Of a stretch of 64,000 nucleotides of DNA, positions 49,054 to 57,239 are shown in pieces. The position numbers and the translations under genes are program-made. This DNA is from Ctena decussata (lineage: Eukaryota; Mollusca; Bivalvia; Lucinida; Lucinidae). Each line of letters opens with the position of its first letter. Position 1 is the stretch's first letter. The stretch spans positions 20,133,928 through 20,197,927 of the forward strand of contig OZ022513.1 in assembly GCA_963989385.1 (NCBI GenBank), given 5' to 3'. The notes below the pieces were generated by a model. That model saw only the letters and a list, made by a program, of their open reading frames with translations. It did not search any database and was not told the origin of the DNA.

Positions 49054-49854
49054 TTTTTCATGGAGGCGGGTCAAAATATTATAGGGGGGGTCAAAATATT
49101 ATAATAATATTTTGACCCGCGGGTCATAATATAATGACCCGCGGGTCACTTTTTAGGCGGGTCAAAATATAATATGACACCGGGTCTGGGTCACATTACC
49201 AAAATAGCCACTATGCCCATATATGGTAAAAACCCTTCAAAAATCTTCTTCTCCGGAACCAAAAGACCTATGACATTGAAACTTGGTATGTAGCATTAGG
49301 CATTCAGGATCATCATAGTTTACAAAAATGATGACTTTGCGTTGACCTTGACCTAATTTATGACATGGTCAACTTTGGAATGTTAGGCTTTTATATGGGA
49401 AAACGCTTAAACAGTGGATTTCTCAGAAACTATTTAAGTCTAAGGTAAAGTACTTGGTATATATGGTCAGCTGAATGAACAGATGAAGATATTATGTCAC
49501 CAAAGGTCAAGACCATTCTGTCCATCTATCGGTTGTCAAGATTTTCAAACATCTTCTCCTCTGAAACCACTGGGCCGATTGAAGCCAAATTTCCATAGGA
49601 GTCTCAGTTGGATGGGGGAACGAAAGTTTGTTCCCGGGGTCTGGGTCTCATGACCAAGATGGCCGCCATGCCCATATATGGTAAAAACTCTTCAAAAATC
49701 TTCTTCTCCAGAACCAAAAGGCCTATGACCTTGAAACTTAGTATGTAGCATTGGGCACTCGGGCCCATCATAGTTTATACAAATGATTACTGTGTTTCAT
49801 ATGTAGCTTTAATACTGTGTCAAAGGAATCAAAGTTTGTTCAGATGGTCATCAG

Positions 49855-49999
49855 GGCTGGAAAATTCCACTCATCTGCTCGCCAAGACGAGTGGCTCTTG
49901 CTGGAGGAAGAGTGAAGTTTTTGACTGTTTCTAGAGTAAATTATTGAAAATCACCATATCTTTGGTCATGTAGGACTAGTGGAAATTTTAGAAATTTTC
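49855..49999. mobile_element. CAGGGCTGGAAAATT-TIR MITE
   Basis: Ends CAGGGCTGGAAAATTCCAC and the reverse near TTTTCCAGTCCTG. It is inserted in the pearl-like array of intron 2. Confidence 0.5.
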
Positions 50000-50325
50000 C
50001 AGTCCTGGGACTCATGGTCACATGAACAAGGTGGCCGCCACGCCCATATATGATAAAAACCCTTCAGAAATCTTTGTCCAGAACCAAAAGCTCAGTGACC
50101 TTGTGGCTTGGTATATAGCATTGGGACTCAACATTAGTCCAGGGGGTGGCAGATCTGCCCCTGCCCTGGGGCTATATACATGTACATGTATAAAAGCATT
50201 AAAATATATACCAGGACCAAGTGTCAGGTGAGCTGCAGGACCACTGGTCCTCTGGTTAGATGAAATACAGAGAATATGCGGCTTTTGTTCTGTACATCAA
50301 GATTACTTACGGTAATGTGCTTGAA

Positions 50326-50489
50326 TATTGGGACACCTAAAAACCATGAATTTTCCAAAATGGAAAAAAAATTGGAAAATTCATGGTTTTAGGTGTCCCA
50401 ATACTGTACATACAGTATTGGGACACCTAAATACCATCAATTTTCCATTTGGAACAAATGGAAAATTAATGGTTTTAGGTGTTCCAATA
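50326..50489. repeat. two tandem hairpins before exon 3
   Basis: Two consecutive inverted repeats (50326-50403 and 50416-50489) both start TATTGGGACACCTAAA and close on themselves. Their loops differ. They end 70 bases before the exon 3 acceptor. Confidence 0.65.
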
Positions 50490-50558
50490 ATTGAGCACAT
50501 TAGATTTCGTTCCCAATTTTTAAACACATTAGGGTATGTTGTTGTACATTTTTTTCAG

Positions 50559-50651
50559 AGGAAGAAAAAGGTGAGGACGACGATGATGAAGATGATAATT
50601 ACGATACTCCGACAACAGAAGTGAGATTTGTTCCGGGAGATAAGGGGTCAT
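50559..50651 (+). CDS. CLNS1A: CLNS1A (pICln) coding exon 3, acidic loop
   Basis: This 93 nt exon starts after a TTTTTTTCAG acceptor. It encodes an acidic stretch (EEEKGEDDDDEDDNYD) followed by TPTTEVRFVPGDKGS. The pair matches the acidic insertion of the pICln PH-like domain followed by its next strand (vertebrate PITEFRFVP). Using the next AG as acceptor would give an early stop, which fixes the boundary. The donor is T followed by GTAAGTAG. A transposon (50660-51060) sits eight bases into the intron and repeats TAAGTAG on its far side. A decayed second copy of this exon lies at 51713-51782. Confidence 0.93.
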
Positions 50652-50659
50652 GTAAGTAG

Positions 50660-51060
50660 CCAATTGGAACACCGCTCGGCCAATTTCGTGAATCAACTTT
50701 GGCTGTATGACGGGGACTACTTAAATCACATGACTGTTGTGAGGAACAGTGACATAAACAAAGACAACCGGGACTGTCCCACCGAATAAATAATGAAAAG
50801 AGGAACAAATGCATTTCTGTCTCGGCATCAGCAATTGTCTATTTTGTTTTGCCAACAGCTCAAAGCAAGAAATGTATGTCCCTGCAATAGCTGAAAAGGT
50901 CGCAGGCCAGGAATTAATTATCATTCGTAGACATAGATAGCTTCGTCTTTGGCGTATACTTGTTCTGTCGAAGAAAATGTTGCATTTTCCAACAAACGTC
51001 TCCGTCGTACATACATCCGATGTCTGATTCACGGAATTGGCGGAGCAATTTACTGATTGG
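50660..51060. mobile_element. MITE inserted at the exon 3 splice donor
   Basis: It has inverted ends CCAATTGGAACACCGCTC and the reverse of CCAATCAGTAAATTGCTC, both running on to a GTGAATCA block. The 7 bp target duplication is TAAGTAG (50653-50659 and 51061-51067). The target is the intron side of the exon 3 donor, so GGTAAGTAG is rebuilt at the far end. Confidence 0.75.
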
Positions 51061-51086
51061 TAAGTAGCTTTAGTGGTGCTCTAATA

Positions 51087-51577
51087 TAGGGGTGACTATT
51101 GCAGGCCAAAATGACTATTGCAATACTATTACTATTGCAGAAATCCCTATTGCAATACTATTACTATTGCAGGTTACTAAATGCATTGCAATAACTATTG
51201 GAGACAGCTTTTTTATCCAGAAATTCTGCTTTTATGTATAAAATCTTGGTTGTTCACATAAGTTTGTGGCTAAAAGGCATTATTTAATGACTGTCATTTC
51301 ACAACATGCACAACATGACAACAAAATACAAGAAAATGTTATATTTTCCATTCTTTGGAACCCAATACAAGCTAAAACACATCCATTCCTATTACTTTTT
51401 TAGTTAAAAATACTTCCTTCAAGGAAAAGATGCATGTCTAGAAACTATTGAAACTATTGCGATATTGGAAACACTATTGCCGATAGTATTGACATTGCAG
51501 CTTTCCCTATCGATAGTGACTATTGCCAGTGTCACTATTGCGATATATCGATAGTCCGATGTATTGTTACACCCCTA
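51087..51577. mobile_element. non-autonomous hAT element in CLNS1A intron 3
   Basis: It has inverted ends TAGGGGTG and CACCCCTA and a perfect 8 bp duplication CTCTAATA (51079-51086 and 51578-51585). The interior is rich in ACTATTGC runs and has no ORF. Confidence 0.8.
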
Positions 51578-51712
51578 CTCTAATATACATCCATGTTTTC
51601 TGCCAGTTTTACATTGACAATAGCTGTAGTGGCTTTCTGTTGCATGCCTCTCTGGAAGATAAAGCATTCAAAAACGGAGTCTACTCATAACGAGTTGACC
51701 ACAATTGAGAAG

Positions 51713-51782
51713 GGAGTTAAAGATGATAATTATGATACTCCGACGACAGAAGTGAGATTTGTTTCAGGAAATATGTGGTCAT
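51713..51782 (+). pseudogene. decayed tandem copy of CLNS1A exon 3
   Basis: It reads DDNYDTPTTEVRFVSGNMWS against DDNYDTPTTEVRFVPGDKGS in exon 3, with an intact GTAAGTAG donor and matching intron sequence after it. The upstream acidic codons and a clear acceptor are missing. With the two transposons removed, the two copies are about 220 bases apart, a simple tandem duplication. It is probably not used. Confidence 0.7.
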
Positions 51783-52084
51783 GTAAGTAGATTTTGAGGT
51801 GCTCTGATACACGTCAATGTTTTTCTGCCATTTTACAAAGTTACGAAGGACAATAGCTTTACTGGCTTTCTGTTTGCCTCTGTGGATGATGAAGCCCTTT
51901 CAAAAATGGGGTCATCTTCAGACTTCTCAGTAACTCCATATTTGGAGTCCTTTACTCCTACTTGTGGGCGGGGTACTTCTAGTTTTCAGAGTCTGAGAAT
52001 ATCAATAAATTACGTTGCTGGACTCCTACATATTCCTGAAGACGTCTCTGGGACTCCTATTTTCAAAATCCTAGTGAGAATCCT

Positions 52085-52307
52085 GGGGCCGTATTCATAA
52101 AATGACTTAAGTGGTTGCTATGCTGTTGCTAAGGCTAAATATCTATAAAGGAGATTCCCTACGACTATGAAATTTGCTCTGGAGGAACAGTATTACAAAG
52201 ACTGTTCCTCCAGAGCAAAGTTTATAGTTGTAGCGAATCTCCTTCAAAGAAATGTAGCCTTAGCAACAGCATAGCAACCACTTAAGTCGTTTTATGAATA
52301 CGGCCCC
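52085..52307. mobile_element. GGGGCCGTATTCAT-TIR MITE
   Basis: Long arms from GGGGCCGTATTCATAAAA to its mirror, with centre TGCTCTGGAGGAACAG and its partner. Confidence 0.65.
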
Positions 52308-52596
52308 AGATCTTGTTTGCTCCCCTGGAAGATGAAGACCTTCCAAAATGGAGAATACCCATAAAAATGGCCTGTGGGGAGCAAATTCTTCCTTCAGGAG
52401 TTCACCCCAATGAGAAGCGTGGTAAAAAGAAAAACGTTAAGTTACTTCCCCTGAAGTATACTCCACCACCTTTCACCAACTGAGATTATTAGGCTCATTT
52501 GGATGCTTTTAACAAATCTGTTGAAGTCCTATGAGTGTGATGTGTATCATCCTGTTCTGGAAATTAGTAGTTTTATATGTTGATTGTATATCAAGT

Positions 52597-52815
52597 TTAT
52601 CCCTTATTCAACCCCTATGAATGCTACTGATGCTCTGAACAGCTGGGCCCACTTTGGCACTCTGGTGCATGACCATATTTGTCTTTATTTCACAACAAAA
52701 AAGGATCTGTCAACTTCCACTAACAAAGTGTCAGATGCTTATTTCAACTTGTCAATTAGAGTTCTGATAAGCAAGACACTTTGATTCTAAACATGCTGAA
52801 ACGAATAAGGGATAA
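52597..52815. mobile_element. TTATCCCTTATTC-TIR MITE
   Basis: Ends TTATCCCTTATTC and GAATAAGGGATAA; an inner AAAGTGTC...GACACTTT pair also folds. Confidence 0.5.
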
Positions 52816-52902
52816 AGAGCTTAGCAAAGTCATCAGTCAAGGATTCATCAAGTCTCCTAGTACTAATAAAGTCAAGTGTGCAAATATTTTTTTTTTTTGA
52901 AA

Positions 52903-52933
<31 letters not shown>

Positions 52934-53439
52934 TATGGTAGGATTAAATCATCAACAGTGCAAAACAATATTTACTGAGCGCTTTCGGCTTTCGCCTTCT
53001 TCAGAGTTTACAGGTACAAGAAAAAAATCAAAATTTCAACATTTCTACAGGTAAATCAAGAAAAAACAAAATAATCATGAAAACGTTTCTCAATTTACTA
53101 TTCAAATTCACATTAAACGACCAAAGAAATTGAAAAAAGGTCGTTTAACAAAGCAAAATTGCTACAAGGCGGCCGTTTCACGGCCCCAGTTCGAATTTGA
53201 AATTGCAAATGGCTGCCAAAATGAGAAAAATCGTATTATGCGATTTGTAGCGGTGTATTTATAGCGATATACATACATTCTGTATACTGGCCATTCAGCT
53301 ATGATGCAAAACTCACCATAATGAAGGAAAAAGAGAATTTTACATGTAATTACATCGCTACAAAAGCAAGAGTGGAACACTGTATGTCTGGAATAATGCA
53401 AGATGCCCCTGCAGAAATAGACTGAAGGTGGGACCGAGG

Positions 53440-53571
53440 CTAATCTCCTTTGTTAATGCCGCTTGGATTCAAAGTGTTAAGACGACGTATCCAGTAGCTC
53501 TCACGACTTTTTCTGGCATTGTCTTTCCACTCTGAATTGCTTTCTAAGCAGCAAACAGAGGCATGACTGAG
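53440..53571 (-). pseudogene. C-terminal remnant of a Penelope-like RT/GIY-YIG protein
   Basis: The minus-strand frame reads SHASVCCLESNSEWKDNAR, then KSRESYWIRRLNTLNPSG and INKGD followed by a stop. The R-E-x-Y/F-W-I-x-x-L-x-T-L-x-P-x-G-I/L-N pattern is what I associate with the end of Penelope-like element proteins. Only about 45 residues remain; the catalytic domains are gone. Other retroelements share a similar tail, so the class is likely but not certain. Confidence 0.5.
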
Positions 53572-53840
53572 AAAGTATGTATATCGCTATAAATACACCG
53601 CTACAAATCGCATAATACGATTTTTCTCATTTTGGCAGCCATTTGCAATTTCAAATTCGAACTGGGGCCGTGAAACGGCCGCCTTGTAGCAATTTTGCTT
53701 TGTTAAACGACCTTTTTTCAATTTCTTTGGTCGTTTAATGTGAATTTGAATAGTAAATTGAGAAACGTTTTCATGATTATTTTGTTTTTTCTTGATTTAC
53801 CTGTAGAAATGTTGAAATTTTGATTTTTTTCTTGTACCTG

Positions 53841-53880
53841 TAAACTCTGAAGAAGGCGAAAGCCGAAAGCGCTCAGTAAA
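53841..53880 (+). ncRNA. hammerhead-ribozyme-like motif in the right arm
   Basis: The plus strand shows ACT, then CTGAAGA (fits CUGANGA), then an A, then GGC-GAAA-GCC as helix II, then GAAA. AGCGCT follows as a palindromic short helix III, then C as the cleavage base, then AGT to pair with ACT as helix I. Minimal hammerheads with short palindromic helix III are known in Penelope-like elements. The extra A before helix II is a departure. A mirror copy lies on the minus strand at about 52972-53010. Confidence 0.35.
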
Positions 53881-53998
53881 TATTGTTTTGCACTGTTGAT
53901 GATTTAATCCTACCATATACTTAGTTCAATCATTTTGAATCCATTTGTTGGATCCAGTGCTACCGGGAAGATTTTTGTTTGATGTTTGTCTCATTTCT

Positions 53999-54041
<43 letters not shown>

Positions 54042-54337
54042 CATACTTGACTTGATGTGTACTAGAGCAAAAAAGATGTTAGGAGCTTTCAAACTGTGAA
54101 ACCTTCACTCTCTTTTGGGGAAATAAAAAGAAAAAGAGTGACAGTGTCATGCATCAGTATGTTTGAAAATATAACATCTCATTAGCAAACTGTTTATGGA
54201 TCTGTAATGTCTCGTTCACTTACCTAGCAACATGAGCTTTTTACAACCTGACCCAGATTTGTATTTTCAGTTTCTCAGGACTCAGTTTCAGCTATATCAT
54301 ATTGATAGTTCAGAGAGAAGAGAGCAAACGGTGTATA

Positions 54338-54376
54338 TCCAGATGAGGCAGCTCATTGTGAGCTGCCTCATCTGGA
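54338..54376. repeat. 39 bp hairpin
   Basis: Two 18-base arms (TCCAGATGAGGCAGCTCA and its mirror) with a TTG loop. A related hairpin is at 59015-59064. Confidence 0.7.
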
Positions 54377-54799
54377 TCTACGCTATTTTTAAATATAGGA
54401 TCTTACATGAGTGCTCATGTATTATTGAATTTATTAAACAAGATGGGGAAAAAGATAAGATGGGAGGCTTTGCCAAGCATCTTATCGGTTTTCCCCAACG
54501 AGTTTAATAAATTCAATAAACCAGGAGCACGAATGCAAGATTCTGTTTATCATATGACACTAAAATTGCATTTTATTAGCAAAATTTGCACTATAACGTC
54601 ACAATTTCGCCATCAGAAAACGCAACGTTTTAATGGACGTCAACGTATATAACGTTACGACGTAATTTGCATATTTAATCCACTAGTGGATTATCGGTTT
54701 TAATTCATGGCTTTATTACACTCTCAGATGCGACATCATATGATAAATTCAAGTTATTTTCACATTTGGCTCTTTGAGTGTTAATAATTAACACTTTTT

Positions 54800-55066
54800 A
54801 TACCCCGCCACACGTTAGTGGCGGGGTATTATGTTTTCCTGCTGGCTGTCCATGTGTCCGTCCGTCGTATGTACGTCTGTCTATCCGTCCGTGAGCGTTT
54901 CGTTTCCGTTCGATAACTTGAGTATTTATTAACGGATTTTCTTCAAACTTGGCATGTGCATTGAACTTGGGAAGTTCTCAGTTGGGATTGTTAATGGGCA
55001 GATTTCGATGTCTTCTGATGGAGTTATTGCCCTTGGTTTGCAGTGGCGGGGTATTACATAGTCGTT
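54800..55066 (+). mobile_element. TACCCCGCC-type short pearl-like element
   Basis: It has a hairpin start (TACCCCGCCACACG with GTGGCGGGGTAT), a CCGTCCGTCG block, then a single unit, ending AGTGGCGGGGTATTAC. It ends about 27 bases before exon 4 of CLNS1A, so it replaces most of the usual acceptor-proximal intron. Confidence 0.55.
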
Positions 55067-55093
55067 TACGATGCTTTTATTATCTGTTTACAG

Positions 55094-55174
55094 TAGATAC
55101 AATGTTTTCCGCCATGTCAGATTGTCAGACATTACATCCAGACCCAGAGGACGAAGACTCTGACGCAGAAGGTG
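55094..55174 (+). CDS. CLNS1A: CLNS1A (pICln) coding exon 4
   Basis: This 81 nt exon has a TTTACAG acceptor and a GTAAGT donor. It encodes LDTMFSAMSDCQTLHPDP then EDEDSDAEGG. This is the pICln block in which a short helix (MFxAMxxCQxLHPDP) leads into the second acidic segment (vertebrate MFTAMCECQALHPDP). The split codon with exon 3 is Leu. The exon lies between two inverted copies of a 365 bp repeat (54391-54754 and 55799-56163) and directly after a pearl-like element. Confidence 0.93.
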
Positions 55175-55189
55175 GTAAGTGGTAATTTC

Positions 55190-55578
55190 CCAGATAAGAA
55201 GGACTAACAAATAAATTTTCCATATTTCTCATAAAAACATGTTGTAACCCTTCATTAGAACCCATCTCGCTGAGGCAGTTCTAATGAGTGGTCACAACAT
55301 ACGTTTTGGTTGCGAAGTAAGAGAAAATATTTTTGAATCATCCTTAAGATACCATCTTGTCCAGAGCCCTAGATAAGACGGAGTATTTGGTGATAATGAG
55401 GGATAATTTTTGTTAATTCTGAATAAAACCATATGTTGTGACCCCTCATCTGAACCGTCTCGACAAGACGGTTCAGATGAGTGGTCACAACATATGGTTT
55501 TAATGAGAAATAAGGAAGATTATCTCTCAATTATCATCAAATACCCCTCTTATCTAGAGCTCTGTTATCTGGAGCTCT
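55190..55578. mobile_element. hairpin MITE interrupted by a second one
   Basis: The left part CAGATAAGAAGGAC to ATACCATCTT is followed by a complete copy (55373-55564). The last bases TTATCTGGAGCTCT (55565-55578) then complete the first copy. This is a self-into-self insertion. Confidence 0.6.
55373..55564. mobile_element. hairpin MITE, intact, nested
   Basis: A 192 bp palindrome from CAGAGCCCTAGATAAG to CTTATCTAGAGCTCTG, centre GTCTCGACAAGAC. Confidence 0.75.
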
Positions 55579-56340
55579 AAAATAGCAGTCAAATTTGTGT
55601 TTGTTTTATTATCTCGATTCTATCAAGACAATTGGGCATACTCAGAAATCTGTAAAACTGGAAAGTACCATGACTGGTTATTTATTCTGACAAGCTCTTA
55701 GTTGGATTATACTTGTAGTCATTAAAAGAATATGAAATACATGTACTCACAGTTGTGGATTTGTGATTGACATTGATATTTTTTTGTTGGTTTAGCCTTG
55801 AAACTTGATTTATCATATGACGTTGCATCTGAGAGTGTAATAAAGCCATGCATTAAAAACGATAATCCACTAGTGGATTAAATATGCAAATTACGTCGTA
55901 ACGTTATGCGCTGACGTCCATAAAAACATCGGGTTTTCTAATGGCAAAATTGTGACGTTTTAGTGCAAAATTTGCTAATAAAATGCGATTTTAGTGTCCT
56001 ATGATAAATATAATCTTGCATTCGTGCTCCTGTAGTATTGAATTTATTAAACTCGTTGAAGAAAACGATAAGATGCTCAGCAGAGCCTCGCATCTTATCT
56101 TTTTCCCAACTCGTTTAATAAATTCAATAATACATGAACACTCATTTAAGATCCTCTATATATAGCATCAAGTGCTTGAGATCTACCAAGATTGGTCAGA
56201 TGATGACCTTGGCTAGACCTTAACTTGGGGGAGAGAGGGGGGAGGAGGGGGTGGGATTGAAGATTGATGAAAGATATAAGCAGTTTGCAAAATGAAATTT
56301 TTGTGAATGTTTTCTTGTTTTACAACAGTTGACTTAAGGT

Positions 56341-57208
56341 GTATACACACCGTACAACCGACTGAACTGATGCCAGATGCCTACAGAGATAACAGATGGG
56401 CGAAATCGAAAGCAGGATTTCAGCAGGTGAGATAAAGTTGCTGGTAAAAACAGACAATAAAATCCTGGAAGAGTTTAGCATCATATGGAAGTTGCTCAGT
56501 GCCTGTAGATTCTACAGTACCAGTCTGGGTGGCTTTCTTACACCGATAAGGCTATGGCAGGGCTTGAAAGGGGAACATTTTCAGAAATAAACACAAAGTC
56601 TGCATTTCGGCTCCCATTAAACGAATCTGAGATAGCGCCCAATCTGTTTGCTTGCGTATAATAAAACCTCAGTTAATTAGTAATATTTCTGCCAAGTTTT
56701 GATGCACAGTTTAGTTTTATAATGAAAATACACGCTTTCAAAGAGGGTGAGTAGCGAAAAAATGGTTGCCTTTGTCAACAGATGCAATTTTAGGTGGATA
56801 GCTGGGATGACAGATCGGTTTGTATGGAAATGGCTGACATTGATGGCAGGTATCAATATATAAGTATGTGTCCTTAAAATCGCATTTTTAAAGTTTTGGT
56901 TGTGTCAACAGCATAAAATCACCTCAAGAACTCGTAAAAAGTATTTTTCTAGATGTCGAAGGAATAATGTTTGTGTTTATCGAAGCTGGTTATGCATTCG
57001 TGGAGGAAATACTATATTGTCAGAAAGAGGTTAACGCAGAACTATACGAACGGTGGTTGGCCTGTGTATCTTTTCGTTGTATTTGTTTCTCATTTTCAAG
57101 CAAATTTCTTGTGTGTGTGTGTGTTTGTTTCATAGTTTTATATGCCGCCGAAGCAAGAGTTTGTCTCTCTGTGCGTGAGCATTTGTAGAGGGGTGTGGGT
57201 GTGTGTGT

Positions 57209-57239
<31 letters not shown>

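Larger units (their letters stand above)
39026..49179. mobile_element. 10 kb non-coding element of spaced 34 bp palindromes
   Basis: The element is flanked by a CCGG duplication (39022-39025 and 49180-49183). Removing it restores the exact text of the sister repeat at 38146-38160. Its outer ~110 bases at the two sides are inverted copies, and the inversion continues inward through several spacer blocks (about 39125-39855 against 46435-47110 plus 49054-49110). The interior has about 32 copies of a palindrome whose half is GGGTCAAAATATTATAG. Palindrome starts include 39260, 39453, 39635, 39822, 40035, 40222, 40406, 40589, 40738, 40921, 43211, 43401, 43585, 43768, 43950, 44139, 44333, 44506, 44690, 44879, 45063, 45247, 45437, 45614, 45798, 45989, 46229, 46402, 46598, 46781 and 46970. 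The spacing is mostly 173-196. Two pearl-like elements interrupt it, so its original size was about 6.1 kb. It encodes no recognisable protein. I know of no named family with this design. Confidence 0.85.
36232..50258 (+). mobile_element. AGCTCACC-type pearl-like array, split by an insertion
   Basis: The array begins with a hairpin (GCTCACCTGAGCTGAAGG with its partner) and a GTCCGTCCGTCC block. It continues as tandem units of roughly 405-465 bases, each with TGACCTTGAAACTTGG and AACCAAAAGGCCTATGACC. It ends with AGGACCACTGGTCCT, a short hairpin. The left part is 36232-39025 and the right part 49180-50258; between them sits the palindrome element. Units at 38021-38884 and 38885-39025 plus 49184 onward are nearly identical, so the last amplification is recent. 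The resemblance to bivalve pearl elements is family knowledge; the class is inferred. Confidence 0.7.
35954..50558 (+). other. CLNS1A intron 2, expanded by nested repeats
   Basis: This 14.6 kb intron is nearly all repeats. An AGCTCACC-type pearl-like array (36232-50258) is split by the 10.15 kb palindrome element (39026-49179). That element is itself split by two more pearl-like insertions. Two tandem hairpins (50326-50403, 50416-50489) lie just before exon 3. Confidence 0.85.
52937..53914 (-). mobile_element. Penelope-like relic with 340 bp inverted terminal repeats
   Basis: Two arms of 340 bases (52937-53276 and 53575-53914) are near-perfect inverted copies around a 298 bp centre. The centre holds a minus-strand protein remnant typical of the C-terminus of GIY-YIG Penelope-like reverse transcriptases. 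Inverted pseudo-LTRs are known for that class. Each arm contains a hammerhead-like motif. The left AT-dinucleotide run adjoins the element; the right one lies about 90 bases further on, near 54002. Confidence 0.55.
50652..55093 (+). other. CLNS1A intron 3
   Basis: This 4.4 kb intron contains a MITE at the splice donor, a hAT element with an 8 bp duplication, a decayed exon 3 copy, two hairpin repeats, a Penelope-like relic, one arm of a large inverted repeat, and a short pearl-like element close to exon 4. Confidence 0.8.
54391..56163. repeat. large inverted repeat around CLNS1A exon 4
   Basis: Arms 54391-54754 and 55799-56163 are inverted copies of about 365 bases. Shared text includes AATCCACTAGTGGATTA and TTTATTAAACT. 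Each arm contains its own internal inverted repeat around AAGATAAGATG. The 1.04 kb loop contains exon 4. Confidence 0.75.

Noticed and set aside
39026..49179. CRISPR array, because of regular palindromic repeats and spacers
   Set aside because: The spacers are four recurring types of ~150 bases, not unique short spacers. The context is a eukaryotic intron and no cas-like gene is present.
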